In this document: piece by piece, positions 1-11,900 of the stretch
Numbering within the stretch: position 1 is the stretch's first letter
How the letters are laid out: each line of letters opens with the position of its first letter
Assembly (NCBI GenBank): GCA_023362775.1
Contig: JALMGJ010000013.1
Location: 28,312,274 to 28,376,273, forward strand
DNA: 64,000 nt
Direction of reading: 5' to 3'
Source: Charina bottae
Lineage: Eukaryota; Chordata; Lepidosauria; Squamata; Charinaidae
Program-made: the position numbers and the translations under genes
Notes under the pieces: generated by a model
The model's database searches: none
What the model was told of the DNA's origin: nothing
What the model saw: the letters and a program-made list of their open reading frames with translations, nothing else

Positions 1-2345
1 CCGGAGAACGCGCCAAAGAGGGAGTCTTGGGGAGGGAGAGCCAACATGTGCAGAAGCAATCCAGCTTCCTTTCAGAAGCCTGGAAAGACCCTTCCTTCCC
101 CTCCCAAAGTTCCAGGGCCTGGACCAGTTGTGGCCACCCGAGAGCCGAGGCTGCAGCACCTCCCCCAGCGACCCCCGTTCTTTTCCAAGGACGCCCAGAG
201 CCCTCGTCTGCCTGGCAGCGAAGGCAAGAGGAAGGGAGGGGAGGGGCACCCCCCATGCTCAGTGCTGGGGAAGAGGACTTGCTCGGCCCTCCCCCCCTCA
301 AAAGGACCTCAAGGTCACCAACAGACACGGGGCCAAGGGAGAAGCCATCAGGCAGGGTGCAGGCTGTGACTTGCATTCTCCTCTCCCACAACTGCAGTTA
401 GAAGTTGCAGTGCTGTCCTGATGGGTCTGACATAGAAGCTACCAACCAGAAGGCAGCTGAGTCCCCAGGGAGGCCATACCCCAGGGACTTCAGCCACGGG
501 GGCCAGGCTGCTCTTCCTCCAGAGCCTTCTGCCACCTCAAGGGAAGCAGCCAGTGGCACCCCTCTTGGCAAGGCGGGGAGTGATGAGCCCCCCCGCCAAG
601 AGCCCGTGGCTCGTCCCATCACCTCCCTGGAGCCACACCCGAGCCCCATGGCTCTGAAAGGCCTGGTGGACAAATCCCAGGAAGCTGGAACGTGGTTGTC
701 TCGCCTCGTCCCAGCCCAACGCGTGAGCCGGCCAGCCATTGTGGTATTTAGAACCCTGGCTAGTACATGCCGTTCCGGCTTCCCCACCAAATCGTGGCTA
801 ACCCATCCATGGGAAACGGCTGAGCCCGGGCAGCAGGGGCCGAGCTCTTCAGCTAAAGCAAAGCCCCCGACGCCCCTTTTGGCGCAGCAGGATGCGGGAA
901 GCCAGCCAGGGGCTTTCAGGAACCGGCTTTGGCTGTGCTGCCGTGACTCACGGCCCCTTTTCTCCTATTTCTGAGTGGCGCCTCTGCAGCGCATCATGCT
1001 ACGTGCCTCGGCAAAGGGGAGAGGCGTGGCTGCCCTCAGGGCTCCAGAGGGAGACTTTGGTAGACCTTACCTTTCCTTTTCCAAACCATTTCTGCCTCCT
1101 TTCCCCTCCTGGGGTTCCAGGTCCACGCTTCCAAATCAGAGAGTTCACCAAGAAGCTGTGAAACTACACGTGTATTTATGGTGCAATATTTTTAACTTGA
1201 GGAACTTTTCTCAGAGTTAGGGTTAGGGCTAGGTGACCTTTTGGGCTGCTTACTTCCCGCATTCCTTGCCCTCAGTTGGCACAGGCACTGGTTCTTTTGG
1301 CTGGGGATTAGGGAGATTGTAGTCCAGTCTTGTTTGGATGGCGCCAGGTTGGGGAAGGCTGGATGAGAGTCGTTTCTCGCTGGCTGATGATGGTTCTTGG
1401 TGCTCCTGAGCTTGGCTGTTTGTGGGCGAGGGAGTTCTTCCGGGTCTCACCCTCCAGAGCCTTTGGCAGAGCAGGCGCTCTGCTTTCTGAAAATCAGAAA
1501 TGAGGGGTGTGCAGGCGCGGGGTGGGTGGGGAGGGCTGTCTTCTCTTTCCCCAACTCTTCCCTGGTCTTCCCTTGGGCATCAAGGCAAATTGACTGGGAA
1601 GCACAGAATACCTTGGGCCACGGCCTGCCCAGTTCTTGCCCTTTTTATCAGTGACCTAAGAGGGGCTTAAGACCTGGCAGAGAGGAGCTTCACCCCTTTT
1701 TGACCCAGGCAGCCGCATTTCTAGGTTTCAACCCCAGGAATCAAACTGTTCAAAGCAAGAGCCCTGCCCCCCCCCCCCCCATCTGATTGCTGCAGTTAAG
1801 CTGATAAGGTCAGGTCATTGTCGTGGCAGGAGAATGCGTCACTTTGTCTGGGGCATTTCCCCTCGGTGGAGGGCAGGGAAACGGAAGAGGCTGCTTTTAG
1901 CCAAGCCAGACCCTCGCCCTCCAAGGCCCCGGGCAAGGAAGGCTCCTTCCCACGGCGGCGGGCTTCTTGACATCCTTGCAAGGCCTGACTTCCTGCAAGC
2001 AGAGCACATGGAGGGTGGGGGAGCCAGTCTGAGTGCCCCCCCCCCGCATGGCTGCCTGGGGCCCTTCTGGTTCCAGGGTGGCCCCAGGTTATTCCACCTC
2101 TCCGTTGTCACCTCTTTAAATGTCAACCTCTGGCACATGGGAAAGGTCAGGGTGCGATGTGAGTGTGGGCTGTCCCCTAGAAATGGATTTCACCTCCTAG
2201 GATGGACACCTCAAGGATGCCAGCCTTGGAGAGTGGAGCAAGGTTGCATTGTCCTTGGACAACCAACAACTGGACCGTTCAGCTATTATTCCATTTGCAT
2301 TTGCATTATTTATGTTTAGGAGGTCAGACCAGGGTTCTGCTAGAG
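1..2345. other. Upstream intergenic sequence, no gene recognised
   Basis: Open frames here are short, overlap on both strands and match no family I know. A short telomere-like stretch (two to three TTAGGG units) lies at about 1216-1235 and a C homopolymer at about 1768-1780. Exons of a gene lying mostly outside the window cannot be excluded. Confidence 0.5.
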
Positions 2346-2534
2346 CAGTGGGTTCTCCAAGATTTGGGTCTCAGGACCCCTTTCCTTCTTAAAAAGGATT
2401 GAGGGCCCCACCGAGCTTTGGTTTATGATGGTTATATCTACCGCTACTTACTGATTTAGAAATTAAAACCGAGAAATTTTACAATAATTATTTATTTGAC
2501 TCTGCGGACCCCCTGAGACCCCCGAGAACCACTG
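2346..2534. mobile_element. Short non-autonomous hAT element with perfect 8-bp target duplication
   Basis: The element begins CAGTGGGTTCTCC and ends GAGAACCACTG, the CAG...CTG hAT terminal pattern. It is flanked on both sides by TGCTAGAG (2338-2345 and 2535-2542), a perfect 8-bp target-site duplication as hAT elements make. The 189-bp body is AT-rich with no coding capacity. It resembles the Charlie-type 'CAGTGGTTCTCAA' terminus. Family name not assigned. Confidence 0.85.
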
Positions 2535-2874
2535 TGCTAGAGGAGAGCGGCCACTCTTTAGAGGCCAGAGAATTCATCTGGAATCTGGAAAGCCCCTCCC
2601 CAAAATCCTCACAAAATGGCTGCCATCGTGGATGGGGCAACTGGAAAGCTCCCCAAAAGCCGGCTGGTGGAGGGCCACGCCCTTCCCGAACTGGGGAGCC
2701 CTGAGTGCCCGGGAGGCGGAATGGACAGGCCAGGCTGGAGGCAGACTCGGAAGAGCTCTAAGCTGGAGGGCCGGGGGGGGGGCTGCCCAGGAGGCGCTCG
2801 GAGGCCCTTTGAGCCGAGGGAACAGTGGAAACCACCCGGTGCGCCCACAGCAGGGGGTCCGGCCCACGTCAGAC

Positions 2875-2880
2875 TATAAA
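2875..2880 (+). promoter_or_regulatory. Candidate TATA box for the EXOC3L2-like gene
   Basis: TATAAA sits 46 bp upstream of the ATG at 2926, which begins a short exon joining in phase to the first certain exon. A start near 2905-2911 would fit the usual 25-30 bp spacing. This depends on the first-exon model being right. Confidence 0.4.
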
Positions 2881-2925
2881 CCCCCCTCTCAGCTCCGCAT
2901 CCCCGAGCAGACACGGGACGGCCAG

Positions 2926-5900
2926 ATGAGCTGTTTGACTGCAGAGGATTCGGAAGGCGAGCCCTGCCTGGGTCAGTCCCGAGTTCTGATCCTGGGCTTT
3001 TGGCCCCTCGTGCAAGCCACTCTTGCCTCAGCCGGGAAGGTCTTTGCCACCTCTCCCCTGGACTCCGCGGCTGCCGGGCACGCCATTCAGGGGCCCTGGT
3101 CTTCCCTCCCCGCTTCAACTCAAACAGGGAGCTGTTCTGCTCAGCGGATTCTTTGCTGGACGAGAGTCACGGCCTTTTCCCATTTAGGAGCTCAGCAACA
3201 CATACAGTGCCCCCTCCTCTTATTTCCCCCTCTCACGACGGTCCTGTGAGGGAGGCTGGGCCGGAGAAAGAGCGGCCAAAGTCTCCCTGGGGGCTTCTGT
3301 GCCGGGGGGGGCCCGGTGGCACCCCGATCCCTCCCAGCCTCCTTTTCCCCTTGTGTCCTGCCTAGTCCTGGAAATCCTGAACTTGATTCATCAGAGGGAC
3401 CTCCTGCTGGCTGACGAGCACATCATCGAGCTGGAGGCCGAGTGTGCCCAGGAGAGCGGCACGGAGAGCGGGAGGGACGGCAGCCGGAAGGCCAAGGATG
3501 TGGCCTTGCTGTACGAGGCGCTGCAGAAGGAGCTGTGGGCAGTCCTCGCCGAGTCGCTGGCTGCCAAGGGCGCCTACCTGTCCCTGGACCACATGGTGCG
3601 GGTGATCGAGCAAGAGGAAGACGCCGACCGCAAGTGGCTGGAGGCCCATAGCGACGCGGTGGGGGCCCCCGGGGCCCGGCCCCGGCAGATGAAGCAGCGG
3701 TGGGCCGAGGCGGTGGGCAGGTTGGTCGGCCAGAAGCTCTGGCAGTGCATGGAAGGCAAGGTGGGCGCCATCGCCCCCCAGATGGACCGGCTGGCCAAGT
3801 GCGCGGTGGAGGACCTGAGCACTGTGCGGTTCCACCTGCTGCACGCCTACCCCAAGGAGTACGAGGCCTTCGGGGTCTACCTCGGGAGCTACCACCGGGG
3901 CCTGGCCCGCTGCCTGGCAGAGGTGGTCCGGAGGCAGCTGAGCGTCGCCGAGCTCTACTTCGTTTTGGACTGGAACAGCAACATCTACCAAAGGTAAGAG
4001 GCTGAGAGCTGGAGGGAGCCCCTGGGCTGTTTGCTGGTGGCAGGCTTGGTCTCCGAGCATGGATCCTGATGGCGTCCAAATGGAAATGCTGGCGGCGGCT
4101 GGCATATTGTCTGTGGGCGGGTGGGTGGGGGAGTGTCCCAGAAGAGGGCATGGCCGAAACAAGGCACAGGGTGTCACGCTGCAGTGATTTCTTACAAACC
4201 GAATAATTAAGCCCAGGTGGAAGTTTATAGTTCCACAAAACGTCATGGGCATAGTCCCGCCATCGGGCGCAGCATTTTAAATCTGCCAAGGAGTGAATGG
4301 AGGCCTGGATCCTCCCCTGAGCCTCTTTTCAACGGCAGAGCAAAGGCCTTGGCCGATGCTCTCAGTGCTCTTGCGCCACGTCCAGCAGCTTCAGGCCCAG
4401 GTTAGGGAGGTGGCATGATTCAGATGCCGTGGAGAGACCTGGGTTGTACAGAAAACTGCCTCTTTCTCTCTCTCTGCCCTACAGGGAGGTCCTCAGCCGG
4501 CCAGAAATCTCCCCTCTGGTCAAGCCCCAGGAGCTCGGACCCCTCCTGTCCCTGGAGACGCAGCAGAGTCTGGAGGAGCAGTGCATTGCGGCTGTGAAGG
4601 TAACGGCGGGCCAGGGGGCGAGGCAGAGGGGAGAGTTTGACCCCCGAGGCTCCAGAGCAGCCAGGTGCAAATTAAAACACGCCATCCAAAGTGTGACACG
4701 ACATTTCCCCGCTTGCAGTTATTGTGACAGTTGTCCGTTCCCCAGCCAGTGCTCCAGATTCACTGCATGGCCCAGGACTGTTGGGCGTGTTGATTAGGCA
4801 TTCCGGGAGCTGAAGTCCGACACGTCTGGAGGACCCCGACTTGTGGACAGTTGTGCGTTGCTCTCCTATCTGGCCACCTTTTCTGCAATAAAACTGAGAC
4901 TATCTTCAGCCAGGCTGCTCCAGACAAGGAACGGCTCATCCGGGGCCAGCTTTATACGTCTTCGTAGGGTGACTTTAATAACTACTGAACAAGATGCTTT
5001 CCTACAACATGTAATCCACTGCAGGGTAGAAGGTGGGATTCCAGGCCAGGGCCAGTCATGAGGTCCCTCTCAGTCTGGCCTACCTTGCAAGGCTGCCCCA
5101 AAGATAATACCAGCTGGCAACCCTAGTCCTAAAAATGGTATTAGCCATTAAAAAGTCTTCTGGGCAGTCTCCGGGAGAAGATAACAAGGCGGCCTCAGGA
5201 GTCTCCTCGTGTTCCACATATCTCTGGGAGCTGCAAGCAATGGCGGCCCCCTCCAAACAGAGTCTCTCTCTGCCCTTCCGTTGGTTATCACACGTCTGTG
5301 GATTCTCTCTGTTGCTTGTTGTAGGTGAAGATCGTCAATGACATGAACCAAGAGCTGCAGAAGGAGGAAGAGAGGTGGGCGCAAGAAGATAAGGACGACA
5401 GCTTTCAGTTTGGCTTGTCCGGCAAAGTCATCTTGGTAGGTCAGGCGCTCCACCCCGCCCTGGAATTCCAGCCCCCACTTCTGCGTTGGGCAGCCTGTTT
5501 CCTTCCGAAACGCCTGGCCACACAGGAAACGGCCACACACCGGCAAACCACTGGAGGCTTCCCTCCGCTTTCCTGCCGTGGACCGAACCTGCCACTGTCC
5601 CTCATTGGGAGGAGCTCCCATCCATCGGCCCTGGCTTAAAAACCGGACAAGGATTTAGCCTAGCTGGGACTGCAAGATTGAGCCTCGGTCCAGATGTAAC
5701 GCCAAGCATCATTCGTTTGCTTTTGGCTTAGAAAGATGTGGGAAACCGCCCCCCCCCCCCGCCCCATGGCTTAGCACGGAATGTGGAACAGGCCTTGTGG
5801 CTTGCTTCCCAAACAAGGATGAAAAATCCAGGCTTAGTGCCTGTGTGAATGCAGCCCCTAGTTTGGAGGAATGAGGCAGCCCGGCTGGCTTCTTTCTGTC

Positions 5901-8900
5901 CTGGAGATTCACTGGGGGTGTGTGTTGAGAAGACGTCCGTCCCGCGGGAACTGGGGACCTCTGTGGGTTCATCCTCTTCCTGATGAACCCCAGGGTGATG
6001 GGAGCTGCCATCTGCCCCCCGCCCTGGTGGCCAGTCCCTTCCCTGCAACACTGGGCCACTGGGGATGATGGGGACTGCAGTCCAAACCCATTGGAGACCA
6101 TCAGCCCGGCGCATCTATAAATGTAGAGAGATGGCAGCAGAGGCCAGGGCATAGAGGTGTCCCTCTGAGGAAGGTCCCTTGGCTGGCAGCAAGGGGGCAG
6201 CTCACCTGAGCCCCTCCCCCTCCTTCCTCCCCACAGGAAGCTCCCCCCTCCCTGGCTGGGAGGCCGCCCCGCTTGCTGGGCTGTGGGTCGGCTGAAGCTT
6301 TGAGGCTCGGCCCACTGCTGCGCTCTCCTCTTGCCTTGCAGGTGCTGAAGGGGCACGCCGACAAGGCCCCCCAAATCACAGAAGACTTTGGGAGGAGGGT
6401 GGCCCACTGCTGCCTGGCCAGCCTGGCAGAGCTCCTGCAGAGGTATTGCCCAGGAGGGCGCTAGGCAAGGGGTGCAAGAGAGCCCCCAGTTGCTGGACTA
6501 CGGCACCTCTGGCCAGACCCTTGGCGGGACGGGAGCTGTAGTCCAGCACTCTTCGAGGGGGGCAACCTGGCGTAAGGATGCCGCATCCGGGGCACCTCTT
6601 GACTTTCCCCAGAAGTTGCTCCAGGCCAGCCTAGGTCGGCTTCCCCATCTGGAGCCGGGAGGCGCTTCCTCTCCAGGATGTCAGCACCGGTCCGAAAACC
6701 ATGGCTTCTCTTCCCCAGGAGGCGGTGGGGATCCGAGAGCCCAGGGAAACCGGTGCAGCGCTAGCCCTTAGATTTAGATTCTAGGGGCCTCCTCAGAGGA
6801 AGAAGGTGGATCCCCAAAATGCGCGCCGTCATTGGCTAATGCAGGCGCCTGATTTAATGCCACCCATCCCGCTTTATTCTAGGCAGCTCAAGGCAGGAAT
6901 GGGCTTCCTCTCCCCCTCCCATTCTAGGAACAACCCTGTGAGGTAGGCTAGGCTGGGAGCGCAATGGGCCCCAAGGGAGTGTGCCCTGCACAGGGAGGCC
7001 GGCTGAGGACCTAGAAGTGGCAGGGGCTGTTGGCCCTTCGAGGCGGGCCAGGCGGGAAACCGACCCCACGCGCCACACTGGCACTCTCCTCCTCCGATCC
7101 TGGCCGGACGAGCAGCATCGTGGAGGCCTGGTGGCACTTCCCTCCCCTCCCCTCCCCTCCCCTCCCTCTGGTGCCAGAGAGTCAAGCGGGGCGGTCTGGG
7201 TTGCTCTCGCGGCCCTCCTGCCTCCCTGGGCGGAGCTCGCAGTTTGCTAACAGTTGCCGCGTATTTGTGCCGAGGCTCTCTCCGTACCCCTCCACGGGGA
7301 AGAGATGGGCAAGGCGATGAGAGGAGGAAGCCAACGGTTGGGGTGGTCTTTTCCCCCACCAAGCAGGGCCTCTGGGAGTCCAAAACGGGCTGTCGCCGCC
7401 ACATCTGGGCCCCCAGAGGACCCGGGATTCGTCATCCTTGCTCCTTGAGTGGTGTCCAGCACCTGACGCTCCGCTACAAACATTCCCTGCTTCCCGTGGG
7501 AGAAAAAACATGGGTGGTGCAGCAGGGAGGGTGTGTGATCGGCTGAAGAGGAACGTGGCACGCAGTTTCCATTTCAAACTGGCCGCCGGGAATAGGGTTC
7601 ACCTTGGGATATAAATAGCTGCTGGGGCCCGTTTATAAGGAAGTGCCAGCAAGGTGGAGCCGCAGGACAAAGGGCCCAGCGGCCAGGGATTCTGGGGTGG
7701 ACAGTCAGAGCCTGGCCAGGGGCTATTTTTAGCTGTCCACTTCCTGACATGCCTATTTTCAGAGAGCTCTGGCTTCTGAGCGGGCTTGGTGGCTTGTCCG
7801 AATCGAGGCTGCGTCCCCAGGGAGAAGGGGCCTCTACGAAGCACACCGCACGGGGGGGTGGCCTTGCAGGGTGGGGTGAGGGGTCCCAGAGGGGGCTGTG
7901 GCCACGTGTGCCATGAGGCCACTGAGGGGGCGGGGCCTTCTGCATTCCAGGGGTGGCCAGAGGACCCAGGTGGTCGTGGGTGAACTGGCCCCAGCTGGAA
8001 GCGGGTCCCTTTCTTAGATTTAGCGGGGTCTCGACCCGGGATTGCTGCAAAAATGGAGGGGGGTGAAAGTCAGAGCAGGAAGGTGGAACTGACAGCCACG
8101 CAGAACAGGTTCCTTGAAGAGGGGGCTTCTGCTGGTTGGCCCCCCCGAAGGTCTTCCATACCAGGGTCCTCTTTGCCCCCCGCAGTTTCCAGAGGAAAGT
8201 TGAAAAGTTCCACGAAGGCCAGATAGATGGCAGCCTCGCCCCCGAGAGCTACATGGGCCGAACCATCATGCTGGTCAACTGCTGCCCGCCCTTCAGGTGA
8301 GTGGCCGCCCCTGCCCTGATGCCGAGGAGGAAGCCCTTCTCGCTGTGCCCGCCCGCCTCCCTCCTAGCCTCTGATCACCCCCACTGAGTTCAGCCCTCCT
8401 TCAGTCCAGTCCGCTTGGATTTCAGTGGCTCAGCTTTCAGGGTGGTTCGTGGACAGGACCACGCCACGGTGGTCCCCATCCTCGATCGATCTTCCCCGAA
8501 GCCTCACCCGGCCTCCCGTCAGCCTTCTGCCTTCCCAGCCATCTTCTATCTGCCACTGCCTGGCCTGAGCCATCAGTCCTTTAGATTGGTTGCCTTCCCT
8601 AACGTTCCGACTGAGAGCTCTCGCATTGCCAACTTTTCCTCGATTTTGCCTCCTCTCTCTCCTTTTCCTATTTTCCCCCGCCTTTCTCCTCAAACTCCAA
8701 AGGAGGCAGCGGGCCGGCTCAATCCACGCAGTGTTGGGGTGACTGGTTTCTCCTTGGAGACCCCCCTCTGGCACCCCCTTTGCATTCTTCCCCTCCGCCA
8801 AGAGTTTCTCAACCTTGACACCTTGAAGGTGTGTGGACTTCAACTCCCAGAATTCCCCAGCCAGCCCGTCCATGGCTGGAGCAACTGTGGGGTCTATTTA

Positions 8901-11900
8901 TTTATTATTTATACACTGCCCAACTCACTGTAAAAGCGACTCTGGGCGGCTTACAAATAAAACCTTGACTCCATGCTAATATATTCTCGTTGAGCGTTTT
9001 TGGACCCTCCGTGAGCTCCAAGTGTCTGTGGTGGACGGTGGAGTTGCCCAGCGACAGGAAGAGTGGGCTTCCTGACGTGTTGGACTATAGAAATCCCCAG
9101 AATCCTTAGGTTGGCTGGGAACTGAGGGAACTGTAGTTCCGGTACGTCTGGAGGATCCACACAGGGAGAGGCCAAGGAAGACGGGGATGTTGGCGACAGC
9201 GCAGAGTGCCGGCACCCCCAATTTCTTGGCTTCACCTCCTCCCCACGAATGAATGGGGATGGAAAGGATGTTGCCCCCCCCCCCCGTGGGTACGTCGCTC
9301 CCCTGACCTGAGACTGCTCCCCTAGGGACTACGTGGAGCACCTGGCAAGGTTTGGCCACCCGGACAGCGAGGCGGTGCGGGAGCTTGCCGGCTCGTCCCT
9401 CGACCGAGTGATGAGGCTGTGCAATCGCGTGCTGGCTGCCCACCTCTTCCAAAGCCTCAAGGTAACGAGCGTCTGCGGGAGGGAGGCTTGCGCTCCCGGC
9501 CCTCCAAGCTTCTGCGCCAGGAGAGCCCCCGGCTCTTGGCCCCTCCTTCATCCCGTCCTCCAACCTCAGGGAGGCCTTAGTGGCACCAGGTTGGGGTGAC
9601 TGCGCTTGCAGGAAAGCACGGGAGGATGGTCCTTGTCCAGCGAGTGAACGGAGTGAGGCTGGAAAGAATCTCGTGAGTGGCTGGATCCCACTTCACATAA
9701 ACCATGGTTTGTTTCAACCATGTTCTGAGAACAGCCATATTGGCCTGGCTGACATAAACTTGGTCTGCAAACCTGCTCAGCTGTAATGGGCGGCTTTGCT
9801 TGGAGCTGAGTGGGTGTGCAAACTCAGCCAGTCACTCCTGGGCTCAATGCCCCCGACTGGACCTGCCCTGCGGTTGCATCCAGGACACTTTCCCCTCTCC
9901 GCCCTTCCCCCAAACAGCCCTACTTCTACAAGCTGATGAAGAGGAAATGGCTCAGCAACCCGGAGTCCTTCTCCACCATCATGGCTCTACTGGCAGAGCA
10001 TGCTCAGAAGCTGAGGAAGATGAAGCTGGAGCCCTACCAGGTGAGGACATGGAGAGGGGAGGCGCCAGGGGGCAGCAGAGAGACATCTTCAGCTCAGTGC
10101 AATAAGATGCTTGCAGGGCTGGCGGCCGGCAGTCCAGGAAGGCCTTTGTCCACCCTGGTCTGGTTTCTCCCGGCCTTCAGCGGAACTGCCTGTGTGAAAG
10201 GGAGCGTGTGGGCCAGCTTCTCCCAGCGGCGGGTGCCCTGCCAGGAGCCAGTTCCCCTCTTAGCTCCGGTGCACCAGGCTGCCGCTGGGGGCCAGCAGAG
10301 AGCCTCTCACATCCTTGGTGCCGAGGAGAAGCCGGGGCCGGCCTTTTCCTGCCCTCAGGCCCAGGTCCCAGAAGCCCTGGCTCCCCCCCAGCCCTGACCT
10401 TGCTCGGCCACTTGGGCCCCCAGATGCTGGTGAGGGACGTGCACCGGCGGGTGCTGATCGAATACGTCCGGCCTCTGATGCGCGTCCGGATCATCTGCAC
10501 GTCGTCCAAGATGAGAGCCAAGGTGGCCAGCAGACTCCGGAGCGAGGCGAAGCAGCTGCAGGAGTTCTTCATTCAGCTGGTGAGACGGGCAAAGGGAAGG
10601 GGGGGGCTCGCGGGGTGGAGGGCAGCAGGCGGGGCTCCCCTGCCCCATGGCCTTCCCCACACAGAATCGGAAATAAAAAAGCACGGCCTTCGGTGCCTGA
10701 AGGACAAGCCACGGAAGGATGGAAGACACCAGTGCCGGGGGGGGGGGCGGTTGCTAGGCTGGGGGAGATGTCTCTCTGCGACACCTCGGGGCCATCAGCA
10801 AAGGGGGCAGGGAAACCGCCCCTCTCCTTGTCTAGCCTCTGACTCAGGGAAATTTCCACTTGGGAGCGGCATTTGTCTGCTGGGACAGGCCTGGTCGCTG
10901 GGTTCGTACTTCCCGGACGGTTGGGGAGCTCTCTTCCACCTCCGCTTCCCCCAGCAGTGAGTTCCATGGGGCAGGCTTTTTGGAGAGGCCATTTCCGGAG
11001 GGTGTTTGTTTGCAAATGCGGTCTCCAGCAAGGACAGGCAAGGGACGGTCTATAATCAGCCCCATCCCCACTTGGGGCTTCTGTGCTCCCCTCCAGGAAT
11101 CCTCCTCATCCTGGCTGGACTCGGTCGTGCCACACCTGGCTGGGATCCTTGAGCTGGAAGACACGCCGGCCATCCAGATGGAAGTGGCATTCCTGGCCAG
11201 AGCGTTTCCTGACGTGCAGTGAGTCAGAAACCGGGCCGAGGGGAGGGGAGCCTGGTTCCTCGGGTTGCCTGGTGTCCCCAGAGCACTTGCGCTCTGCCGA
11301 GCCGTAGAGCGGGCAGCAGGAGGCTCAGAGGAGCCTGGCTGGATCAGACCAAAGGCCACCTTGGCCAGGGCGGCTACTTTGGGAGGCTGCAACGGCCAGA
11401 GGAGCAGTGCTGAGGCCTCTGAACACGGCATGGATTCGGAGCCCCGGTGGGCTCTTCCTCCTCCCTGGCAGCTGGCCTCCTCCCCTTCTAAAGCTGCCAA
11501 GGCCGGCCTTCCCAGTAAATTCTGGCAATCCTTCCCTTTGGTCATTCTGAACCTCTTTCCCCTTTGTTCAGCGGGATGATTGCACGGGTCTCTTGATGGC
11601 CTGGACCACGTACTCTCTAGGCCAGGCTGTTTCTCTATGGGTGGTAGTCCGCAGTCACATTTTGGGAGTTGCAATCCAGCCTCATCTGGGGAGCCACAGG
11701 TCCACATCCTCTTTGCCATAACGGCCAGAAGGTCCAGGGGATACGGGCAATAGCCGTCGAACCGAGCTGGGCAGCGGAAGCTCCTGCAAACGGGCTGAGG
11801 CTGGCCTTCATCTCCTCCTCATGCTAGGTTCAGAGCTGTTGGCTGCTCGTCCCTGGGGCGGCTCCTTCGACCGAGCAAGGCTTCTGCCTCTCCCTCCTAT

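Noticed and set aside
1216..1235. Short TTAGGG-like stretch
   Set aside because: Only two to three units with a mismatch; too short to call an interstitial telomere.
3362..4252. Long minus-strand frames (288 and 296 codons)
   Set aside because: Antisense to the large EXOC3L2-like exon, with no conserved motif of their own.
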